Positions 1-4,648 are shown, counted from the stretch's first letter. The stretch: 5,968 nucleotides of DNA from Candidatus Daviesbacteria bacterium GW2011_GWA2_42_7 (GCA_000997105.1 LCEJ01000055.1:1-5968), one strand, 5' to 3'. Translations and numbers: made by a program. The notes: generated from the sequence alone by a model not told the origin.

Positions 1-46
1 GCAACATTCGAAATATAGGACTTAAGCGCAACCTGCACAGACAATT

Positions 47-111
47 GTCATTCTGGTAAATGAAATGCACCAGAATCCCTTAAAAATAGATCCTGGACAG
101 GCCAGGATGAC
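47..111. repeat. REP-like double-hairpin intergenic element
   Basis: Two adjacent perfect inverted repeats lie inside one outer pair. ATTCTGGT (50-57) pairs with ACCAGAAT (69-76) around an 11-nt loop. ATCCTGG (90-96) pairs with CCAGGAT (102-108) around a 5-nt loop. The ends GTCAT (47-51) and ATGAC (107-111) are also complementary. This nesting, and the TCATTCTGG/CCAGGATGAC style, is that of short REP-type elements dispersed between bacterial genes. The right end CAGGATGAC recurs exactly inside dinB at 2615-2623. I see no T-run that would make it an intrinsic terminator. A mobile or REP origin is inferred; the inverted repeats are read directly. Confidence 0.75.
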
Positions 112-193
112 GGATTAATACAAAGTTCATCAGCCTCAATCAGAATCTACTTTGTGTGTTAACTATGTTGCATATCTGGTGTTACCTTAAGCT

Positions 194-255
194 ATGAAGT
201 TAAGCGCCGTTCAAATTATGGATCGATCCATGGTTTGAAGTCGCGCATACTTCAT
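194..255. repeat. 62-bp centred imperfect palindrome
   Basis: The palindrome is centred between 224 and 225. The core ATGGATCGATCCAT (218-231) is a perfect 14-bp palindrome. TTCAAA (210-215) pairs with TTTGAA (234-239) and ATGAAGT (194-200) with ACTTCAT (249-255), all about the same centre. A GCGC on each side (204-207 and 243-246) can also pair with a one-base shift. It lies 10 bp past the stop of the minus-strand GH-like gene, so in RNA it would form a long 3' hairpin. There is no U-tract, so a classic terminator is not supported. It could be an RNA-stabilising hairpin, a protein-binding palindrome or a repeat element. Confidence 0.65.
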
Positions 256-265
256 GGTCAATACC

Positions 266-1918
266 CTAATTTGAGAAGGGCAAAAGCTTCCAAAACTCCC
301 TTGGGTTAAACATGACAGAGAGAAAATCGGGGTCAAGGGTACCGAAATCCAGGTTATTTATCCCTGAGGCAACCTTGGCCTGGATAGTTTTAGGTTTATA
401 GAAAGGCTTTTGGAGGGTAAAATTGAAATCATAATCAGGCAAAAGATACCTTGCTTCAACAGGCTGAGACTGACCCCTTGTATCAAGGTTAATTTTTGTA
501 ACCGTGTTTATAATGCCTGAGGCAATCGTCAGGAGATATTCCCCGGAAAAGTTCTCCTTCCAGGGAAGTGAAGCATTAACAAGTAAGGTCACCGGGGACT
601 TGACTTCAGTAACAAATTTAAATGGTTCGCTGTCAAAAGGTTCCTCGTTGTTGTAAAGCTGCAGGGAAACTTCAAATATTCCCGATTGCGGGGCATGGAG
701 GTTAATATTAAAGGCAATCTCTTTGCCGGGTTCAATTATTTCTCGGGAAGGAAGTTCAACGGGGATAATACCTAATTCGGTTTGACCGAAAATTGCCACA
801 AGGGTTGTACCCCCTGAATCATTCCATATAGACTGGCCGGTATTTTTAAAAGTCAAAGGGATAATATAGTCCTCTCCGGATACAATAGACCTGTAAATTT
901 CACCTTTTATTAAAATTGCCTTATTCTCCTGGTCAGGCCTGCCGGGGGTTTTGGGTAATTCTAGAACAGTATCGTAGTGTGGATAGAAGGCAGGCTCCTT
1001 TAAGGCTTGTATAACATCCTTGACCTTCTTAAAGGAAAAATGGTCAAATGGAAACTGCTGGTAGTCCAGCAAGAAAGGTGTCACCGCGGCGATCCTACTG
1101 TCATTCCAGGCCTCACGCAGCTTCTGCAGCTCCCAAGCCCAGGTCCTAATACTTCCTTTACCCTGGCCTTCAGGGGAACCGGCAAACCCGGGGTTTGGAT
1201 AGGAATGGGAAACCCAACCGTCAAGTTTATTAAAAATCCCGGGGACCTCTTTTTCCATCTGTTTCATAAAACTCCACTCATCAAGGTAAAGAGGCGGCTT
1301 TGGGGGAGCCGAGGCATCAAACCCGGCATTTAAGATAAAAAAATCCGGGTTTTTATTTTTTAAAGCTGTGATAGTTTTATCAAGGGTTTGGGCATAAGAT
1401 ACCGGATCAACCTGGCCTGCCCATTCCTGGCCTTGGTTAGGTTCGTTATAAACGATGACATAACGGTTTTTTGTTGGCCAGTTCAAGCTGTCTAAAAAGT
1501 CTGCCCAGGCTTGTTCCTCACCCTCAGAAGGCCTTTTCCATAAATCCCCCTCAGGTTGGGTGGCAATCCTGACCAACGGGATTAAGTGACGGCGGCGAAG
1601 GTCATCAAAAAAAGTCTGCCATTTGTCCCGGTTTTTGTCTTTCCCTTCAATCAGGAGGGTAACATAACCCCAGTCGCCTCCGGAAGAGTTAACTAAAGAA
1701 GCGGCAGGGGACGATTCATCAGGGGTAGGGGCAATGATATGGATACCAAATTTGTTATTAGGGGAGGCCAAGGGGTCAACAATAGCATAGGCAGGTGATA
1801 AGGTACAGGTTACAGTGAACAGGAAAAATAGAAACGTAATAACACTGTAAACTAAAACCTGTAACCTAAAACCTCCCCATTGACTTTCGTCTTTTATTCG
1901 GGTTACAGTAGATCTCAT
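266..1918 (-). CDS. Secreted GH-A-like TIM-barrel protein with C-terminal Ig-like domain, probably catalytically defective
   Basis: The open frame runs from an ATG at 1969 (567 codons). I place the start at the internal ATG at 1918 (M18 of the long form) because the longer form overlaps the divergent 79-aa gene by 53 bp; neither start has a strong ribosome site. Numbering follows the long form. A hydrophobic stretch at 38-56 ends in AYA (60-62), a plausible signal-peptidase site, so the protein is probably exported. Residues 74-335 resemble a clan GH-A barrel. YNEPN (174-178) carries the expected acid/base E176, and HSYPNP (255-260) is also typical. The later strand that should carry the nucleophile, usually an ITETGW-like motif, is absent: the chain goes from WELQKLR straight into EAWNDSRIAAVTPF at 284-288. 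Residues 350-455 look like an Ig-like domain (FKNTGQSIW), followed by a second beta-rich domain to about 545. I see no LPXTG-type sorting signal. The substrate is unknown. A surface-binding role rather than hydrolysis is inferred. Confidence 0.82.
   Translation of the reverse strand: MRSTVTRIKDESQWGGFRLQVLVYSVITFLFFLFTVTCTLSPAYAIVDPLASPNNKFGIHIIAPTPDESSPAASLVNSSGGDWGYVTLLIEGKDKNRDKWQTFFDDLRRRHLIPLVRIATQPEGDLWKRPSEGEEQAWADFLDSLNWPTKNRYVIVYNEPNQGQEWAGQVDPVSYAQTLDKTITALKNKNPDFFILNAGFDASAPPKPPLYLDEWSFMKQMEKEVPGIFNKLDGWVSHSYPNPGFAGSPEGQGKGSIRTWAWELQKLREAWNDSRIAAVTPFLLDYQQFPFDHFSFKKVKDVIQALKEPAFYPHYDTVLELPKTPGRPDQENKAILIKGEIYRSIVSGEDYIIPLTFKNTGQSIWNDSGGTTLVAIFGQTELGIIPVELPSREIIEPGKEIAFNINLHAPQSGIFEVSLQLYNNEEPFDSEPFKFVTEVKSPVTLLVNASLPWKENFSGEYLLTIASGIINTVTKINLDTRGQSQPVEARYLLPDYDFNFTLQKPFYKPKTIQAKVASGINNLDFGTLDPDFLSVMFNPREFWKLLPFSN
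1845..1872. repeat. 2 x 14-bp tandem repeat in signal-peptide region
   Basis: CTGTAAACTAAAAC (1845-1858) is followed immediately by CTGTAACCTAAAAC (1859-1872), with one mismatch. The 8-mer CTGTAACC (1859-1866) is also inverted as GGTTACAG at 1808-1815 and 1901-1908. The repeat encodes the start of the hydrophobic segment of the GH-like protein. Because 14 is not a multiple of three, gain or loss of one unit would shift the frame and change which upstream start can be used. It may reflect slippage or a small repeat insertion. Confidence 0.55.
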
Positions 1919-2156
1919 GGAGATATTGGAACCTATTAATGTTTGGGTCTTTTTTAAAGGAAATCTCATAGAACCTTACTTGTTTTTTTGGCGGGGCAGA
2001 CAGATTAAAGTTGATAAAGTGAACTTAATCCATACCTCTAAAAACGGCGCTTCGCTATTTTACCATTTTTCAATTTCAGGCGGAGGGAACTTTTATAAAT
2101 TAAGGTTTGACAACCACAACCTGAAATGGTTTTTAGAAGGAGTAGAAGAAGAATAG
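1917..2156 (+). CDS. Small conserved-type protein upstream of DinB (79 aa, function unknown)
   Basis: This 79-residue protein starts at an ATG whose bases overlap the minus-strand ATG of the GH-like gene (CATG, 1916-1919). It ends with TAG, 56 bp before dinB on the same strand. It is rich in aromatic and basic residues in a beta-strand-like pattern: VWVFFKGNLIEPYLFFWRGR (9-28), then YHFSISGGGNFYKLRF (49-64), and an acidic tail EGVEEE. It has no signal peptide or membrane segment, so it should be cytoplasmic. From memory, similar small proteins of the form 'PLxFxWxGRxYxVxKV' occur just ahead of dinB in candidate-phyla genomes. I therefore infer an operon and possibly a functional link to lesion bypass, but no function is established. 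No clear ribosome-binding site is seen. Confidence 0.72.
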   Translation: MEILEPINVWVFFKGNLIEPYLFFWRGRQIKVDKVNLIHTSKNGASLFYHFSISGGGNFYKLRFDNHNLKWFLEGVEEE

Positions 2157-2158
2157 CG

Positions 2159-2212
2159 GATTTAAGATTTACGAAATACGATTTATGAGTCTTAAATCTT
2201 TAGTCGTAAATC
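2159..2212. repeat. Nested inverted repeat abutting the dinB start codon
   Basis: The gap between the 79-aa gene and dinB is almost entirely repeat. GATTTAAGA (2159-2167) pairs perfectly with TCTTAAATC (2190-2198) and extends to 13 pairs if G-U is allowed. GATTTACGA (2166-2174) pairs perfectly with TCGTAAATC (2204-2212). The two stems share bases 2166-2167 and interleave (each opens before the other closes), so they are alternatives or a pseudoknot-like fold. The second arm ends at the base before the dinB ATG at 2213, and no Shine-Dalgarno sequence lies in the interval. It may be a repeat element that landed between the genes or a structured leader that modulates dinB translation. Confidence 0.65.
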
Positions 2213-3562
2213 ATGAATCATATCATTTTGCACATCGATTTTAACTCATACTTTGCCACCGTTGAGCAGCAGGCTAATCCCAGGTTAAGGGGTAAACCCA
2301 TTGGAGTGACGGGTGGACCTGCCCGCAACGCTTTCGCTTGCGAGGCGGGCGGGGACCGCCTGGAAAGGACCGTTTTAGGGGCGGCCTCTATAGAAGCAAA
2401 AAGGTTTGGGGTTAAAACAGGTATGAATCTTTGGGAAGCCAAAAAACTTTGTCCTGACATAATTTTAGTACCCGGGGATAGTGATAAATATTTGTCCTGC
2501 ACCACCAAATTTATAAATATCCTTAAAAATTATTCTCCCTATCTGGAAGTTTTTTCGATTGATGAATGTTTTTTAGAGATCCTTCGACTCCCCTTCGACA
2601 AGCTCAGGGTCGCTCAGGATGACAACTTCATGCATGCTATAAGCATTGCTTTAATGATTAAAAACCGTATTAAGCAGGAAATTGGTGAAGTTGTCACCTG
2701 TTCCGTTGGGATTTCTTATAATAAATTAATGGCAAAGTTAGCCGGGTCACTGTACAAGCCTGACGGGCTGGTAGTGATTGCGGATGAGGAAGCGGCAAGA
2801 TGGATTTTAGATAGGGTAGAGCTGGATGAAATCTGCGGTATTGGCCCAAGGATTAAAAAAAGACTTTTTAACCTTGGAGTAAAGGATTTTAAGACTCTGC
2901 GCCTTGTGCCGCAAGAGTGTCTTTTGGCTTCTTTTAAAAGCTATGGTGAAACTTTATATAACATGGCAAGAGGAATAGACTATAATCCCATCCTGCCTTT
3001 TTATGAGAGGGAAGAGGTCAAATCCATCGGCCACCGCCACACCATAGACCATGATACAAGTGATCCCGAGGAAATAAAACAAATCCTCCTTAAGTTAAGC
3101 GAGATGATTGCCGCCAGGCTTCGTAGTAAAAAATTGTTAGGCAAAACAGTCCACTGCTGGTTTCGGTATGGCATATCAAACCCCCGAGGTTTGATCCAGG
3201 GAGGCTCTCAATCTAACCTCGGGGGTTTAGATGCTTTCTTCGGTAACGGTATGCAAACTACTATTAAATATACTGATGACGGCTTAGAAATCTTTCAGGC
3301 AGCCTGGAGGATTTTTCAAAATATGTGGTACAAAGAAAAAATACGTATGGTCGGAGCTTCTGTCTCTAACCTAAAACCAGCAAAGCCTGTTAATTTATCA
3401 TTATTGCCGGAAGAAAATAATAAGGAAATAATTTACCAGGCTTTAGACTGTATTAATAACAAGTTCGGTAACTTTACACTCCAAAGGGCTACTCTTTTAA
3501 GTTCCTGCCCAATGCAAAGAAAGCCAAACCCATTCCTCTCCGACCGCAGGTTTAAATTATAA
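2213..3562 (+). CDS. dinB: Y-family DNA polymerase IV (translesion), with three in-frame palindromic insertions
   Basis: This encodes an error-prone Y-family polymerase that bypasses DNA lesions in the cytoplasm. The start at 2213 gives the usual N-terminus MNHIILHIDFNSYF. Catalytic D9 and the D117-E118 pair (SIDE) are present, with F14 at the steric-gate position. The second Asp of the usual DxD is Asn (N11). The palm/fingers span about 1-190, a helix-hairpin-helix thumb (GIGPRIKKRLFNLGV) about 200-260, and the little finger about 265-440. Length is 449 aa against 351 for E. coli DinB. About 47 residues come from three inserts absent from ordinary DinB: 36-47, 124-137 and 321-341. Each is encoded by a different palindromic repeat and falls at a loop between core elements. 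Without them the protein would be about 402 aa and align cleanly. All catalytic residues survive, so activity is likely. It follows a small gene of unknown function, probably in one transcript. Confidence 0.95.
   Translation: MNHIILHIDFNSYFATVEQQANPRLRGKPIGVTGGPARNAFACEAGGDRLERTVLGAASIEAKRFGVKTGMNLWEAKKLCPDIILVPGDSDKYLSCTTKFINILKNYSPYLEVFSIDECFLEILRLPFDKLRVAQDDNFMHAISIALMIKNRIKQEIGEVVTCSVGISYNKLMAKLAGSLYKPDGLVVIADEEAARWILDRVELDEICGIGPRIKKRLFNLGVKDFKTLRLVPQECLLASFKSYGETLYNMARGIDYNPILPFYEREEVKSIGHRHTIDHDTSDPEEIKQILLKLSEMIAARLRSKKLLGKTVHCWFRYGISNPRGLIQGGSQSNLGGLDAFFGNGMQTTIKYTDDGLEIFQAAWRIFQNMWYKEKIRMVGASVSNLKPAKPVNLSLLPEENNKEIIYQALDCINNKFGNFTLQRATLLSSCPMQRKPNPFLSDRRFKL
2318..2353. repeat. Palindromic insertion 1 inside dinB
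   Basis: GCCCGC (2321-2326) pairs with GCGGGC (2345-2350), and an alternative inner stem CGCAA (2324-2328)/TTGCG (2338-2342) closes a 9-nt loop. The segment encodes PARNAFACEAGG (36-47). In E. coli DinB as I recall it, GG is followed directly by the RERRGVISTAN-like segment, which matches DRLERTVLGAAS (48-59) here, so exactly 12 residues (36 nt) are extra. It is markedly richer in GC than its surroundings. The GCCCGC...GCGGGC hairpin style is that of dispersed repeats. Confidence 0.75.
2579..2623. repeat. Palindromic insertion 2 inside dinB (CCTTCGACAAGCTCAGG-type)
   Basis: ATCCT (2579-2583) pairs with AGGAT (2616-2620), CGA (2585-2587) with TCG (2610-2612), and CCCT (2591-2594) with AGGG (2606-2609). 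The core CCCTTCGACAAGCTCAGGG is a well-known dispersed bacterial repeat motif, and the right end CAGGATGAC recurs at 103-111. It encodes LRLPFDKLRVAQDD (124-137) directly after the SIDECFLEI active-site strand, where ordinary DinB proteins have only a short variable loop. The reading frame is preserved. Confidence 0.85.
3178..3228. repeat. Palindromic insertion 3 inside dinB (14-bp perfect arms)
   Basis: AAACCCCCGAGGTT (3178-3191) is perfectly complementary to AACCTCGGGGGTTT (3215-3228). The stem continues after one mismatch with GAT (3193-3195) and ATC (3211-3213), around a 15-nt loop. It lies within 3173-3235, which encodes ISNPRGLIQGGSQSNLGGLDA (321-341; 21 residues) between the little-finger strand HCWFRYG and the expected continuation toward TDDGLEIF. 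It is unrelated in sequence to insertions 1 and 2, so at least three repeat families have entered this gene. Confidence 0.85.
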
Positions 3563-3579
3563 GCAGTGCTTGATATAAT
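3551..3579 (+). promoter_or_regulatory. Probable promoter for tRNA-Gly
   Basis: A perfect -10 TATAAT (3574-3579) is preceded by TGA, giving an extended -10. A 17-bp spacer separates it from TTTAAA (3551-3556), a 4/6 match to the -35 consensus. It overlaps the last codons of dinB. Transcription would begin near 3586, about 16 nt before the truncated tRNA-Gly copy, so that copy would lie in the tRNA precursor leader. Confidence 0.6.
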
Positions 3580-3598
3580 ATTTCAGTTGCATTAAATA

Positions 3599-3641
3599 AT
3601 TGCGGGTGTAATTCAGCGGTAAGCAGAGCTTGCCACTGAAT
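3599..3641 (+). pseudogene. Truncated 5' tRNA-Gly copy folded into a hairpin
   Basis: Bases 3599-3621 repeat 3662-3684 exactly (23 bp): three leader bases plus tRNA-Gly nucleotides 1-20, breaking off in the D loop. After the break the sequence is not tRNA-Gly but folds back on the copied D arm. ATTCAG/CTGAAT, GG/CC and AAGC/GCTT form a 14-position stem (3611-3624 with 3628-3641) with one mismatch and one G-U around loop AGA. A 40-bp spacer separates the two copies. The internal GCTTGCCAC recalls the anticodon loop of tRNA-Gly(GCC), so decay from a second tRNA is an alternative. Confidence 0.75.
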
Positions 3642-3664
3642 TTCAAAATTTTAATAAATTTATT

Positions 3665-3736
3665 GCGGGTGTAATTCAGCGGTAGAATGTCACTTTTCCA
3701 AAGTGAACGTCAGGGGTCCGACTCCCCTCACCCGCT
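3665..3736 (+). tRNA. tRNA-Gly (anticodon UCC)
   Basis: A complete cloverleaf can be drawn. The acceptor stem GCGGGTG pairs with CACCCGC (3729-3735), followed by discriminator U73. The D stem is ATTC/GAAT. The anticodon stem TCACT/AGTGA encloses TTTCCAA, giving anticodon UCC, which reads GGA/GGG glycine codons. The T stem is AGGGG/CCCCT. The T loop is TCCGACT, with C at position 55 where nearly all elongator tRNAs have U (pseudouridine). No CCA is encoded. The last 9 nt overlap the 3' end of the convergent sortase gene. Confidence 0.95.
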
Positions 3737-4375
3737 CAGTTTAGCTAAAACAATTAGTCTTTTTAACGTAAGCCCGGGGGGGACGCAGGTCATAAGACTT
3801 AAATATCTTCCTTCGTTATCAGGAGGATTTATAACCCAAAGTTCTTTTGGGTCAACAACTTTTAGCCCCTGGACAACATATTCAAACCTTTGGCCGCCGA
3901 CTTCCACAAAAATCTTTTCCCCTTTTTTAACCTGGGGCAGATTAGAAAAAATGGCTTTATAATTGCCGGATTTAAAAAATTGTGGAAGTGAAGAGTGGCC
4001 GGTGATAAAAACATTTCCCCTTTCTCCCGGTAAAGCCGACCCCGGAAGATGGGCCAGGTTTTGTTCAAAATTATTTGTATCCACTACAACCTTGGCATCT
4101 TCTACCTTTATGCTTGGGATAGAGAGGATAAATTCACTAAAAGTTGCCGGGGTTTGTCTTTGGTTTTTGGAAATAAAAGCAGGGAAATCATTTTCCACAT
4201 TTTCAACAGAGACCCCTTGTATGGAGCTGCTTTCAGGGTTAGGGCTAATTAAGGCTACATTTTGGTTATAAGAATTTATCTCCCAAAACTTATAAGAGAC
4301 AAGCGGCATAAAAACTTGAATCAAAATAAAGATACCTAGTCCGAATAAAATAAGTGAAAATATTTTCTTTCTCAT
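3728..4375 (-). CDS. Sortase (class D/E-like), membrane-anchored transpeptidase
   Basis: This is a cysteine transpeptidase that would attach surface proteins bearing a sorting signal at the outer face of the membrane. I start at ATG 4375 (215 aa); a TTG at 4402 in the same frame would add nine residues. Numbering follows the 224-residue long form. One N-terminal membrane segment (12-31) follows MRKK. A linker of about 60 residues leads to the catalytic domain. Catalytic H136 lies in GNVFITGHSSL, C206 in LSLMTCVPPG and R215 in LKRLIVLA, so the His-Cys-Arg triad is complete. The short single-domain form without a C-terminal membrane segment fits sortase classes D/E better than class A or B. No substrate with an LPXTG-like tail is visible here. 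The TGA stop overlaps tRNA-Gly by 9 bp, convergently. Confidence 0.9.
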   Translation of the reverse strand: MRKKIFSLILFGLGIFILIQVFMPLVSYKFWEINSYNQNVALISPNPESSSIQGVSVENVENDFPAFISKNQRQTPATFSEFILSIPSIKVEDAKVVVDTNNFEQNLAHLPGSALPGERGNVFITGHSSLPQFFKSGNYKAIFSNLPQVKKGEKIFVEVGGQRFEYVVQGLKVVDPKELWVINPPDNEGRYLSLMTCVPPGLTLKRLIVLAKLSG

Positions 4376-4459
4376 TACATATATATTAATCCAGGCAGAC
4401 AAGCCTCACAACAGTTAAAACATAATGTTTCCGATCGTCAGGATTTTGTATGTCTTTAC

Positions 4460-4488
4460 TGGTTAATAGAGCCCTTATTTGATAAAAT
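4460..4488 (+). promoter_or_regulatory. Possible promoter for tRNA-Arg
   Basis: TAAAAT (4483-4488) is a 5/6 match to the -10 consensus, with TGGTTA (4460-4465) a weak -35 at 17 bp. The predicted start, near 4495, is immediately before the truncated tRNA-Arg copy. The geometry mirrors tRNA-Gly, but the -35 is poor, so this is tentative. Confidence 0.4.
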
Positions 4489-4497
4489 ATCCATGGT

Positions 4498-4544
4498 TGC
4501 GCCTGTAGCTCAGCGGATGAACTAAAGTTCTCCACTTCGCTACA
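4498..4544 (+). pseudogene. Truncated 5' tRNA-Arg copy folded into a hairpin
   Basis: Bases 4498-4518 repeat 4555-4575 exactly (21 bp): one leader base plus tRNA-Arg nucleotides 1-20, breaking off in the D loop at the same place as the tRNA-Gly copy. The following sequence folds back on it. TGTAGC (4504-4509) pairs with GCTACA (4539-4544), GGA (4515-4517) with TCC (4531-4533) and GAAC (4519-4522) with GTTC (4527-4530), around loop TAAA, with a 5x5 internal loop and one bulge. A 36-bp spacer separates the copies. No T-run follows, so it is not an intrinsic terminator. Confidence 0.75.
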
Positions 4545-4555
4545 AGACAAAATCT

Positions 4556-4628
4556 GCGCCTGTAGCTCAGCGGATAGAGCGTATGCGTTCTAAGCATGTG
4601 GTCGGGGGTTCGAATCCCTCCAGGCGTA
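4556..4628 (+). tRNA. tRNA-Arg (anticodon UCU)
   Basis: A complete cloverleaf can be drawn. The acceptor stem GCGCCTG pairs with CAGGCGT (4621-4627), the last pair being G-U, followed by discriminator A73. The D stem is GCTC/GAGC. The anticodon stem TATGC/GCATG (one G-U) encloses GTTCTAA, giving anticodon UCU, which reads AGA/AGG arginine codons. The T stem GGGGG/CCCTC (one G-U) encloses the standard TTCGAAT. No CCA is encoded. A convergent HIT-family gene ends 20 bp downstream. Confidence 0.96.
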
Positions 4629-4648
4629 CTAAATTAATAGCTAGAGGT

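Noticed and set aside
1098..1109. TGTCATTCCAGG inside the GH-like gene resembles the ends of the REP-like elements.
   Set aside because: It encodes WND in the well-formed EAWNDSRIAAVTPF segment, has no partner arm nearby and is short enough to be chance.
1007..1333. A 108-codon plus-strand frame inside the GH-like gene.
   Set aside because: It is antisense to a convincing secreted protein and has low-complexity, unpatterned composition.
2218..2508. A 96-codon minus-strand open frame opposite dinB.
   Set aside because: It lies wholly antisense to a confidently identified polymerase and shows no protein-family character.
3611..3661. The tRNA-Gly upstream hairpin as an intrinsic terminator for dinB.
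   Set aside because: The stem is not followed by a clean T-run, and it lies between a good promoter and the tRNA it would silence.
3687..4271. Several plus-strand open frames (3687-3962, 3963-4271, 4049-4252) and a minus one (3862-4068).
   Set aside because: They are shadows of the sortase gene, which has a complete His-Cys-Arg triad, and one runs through tRNA-Gly.
3599..4628. A CRISPR array or att-site pair based on the direct repeats.
   Set aside because: Each repeat occurs only twice, the repeats are tRNA sequence, and no integrase or cas gene is present.
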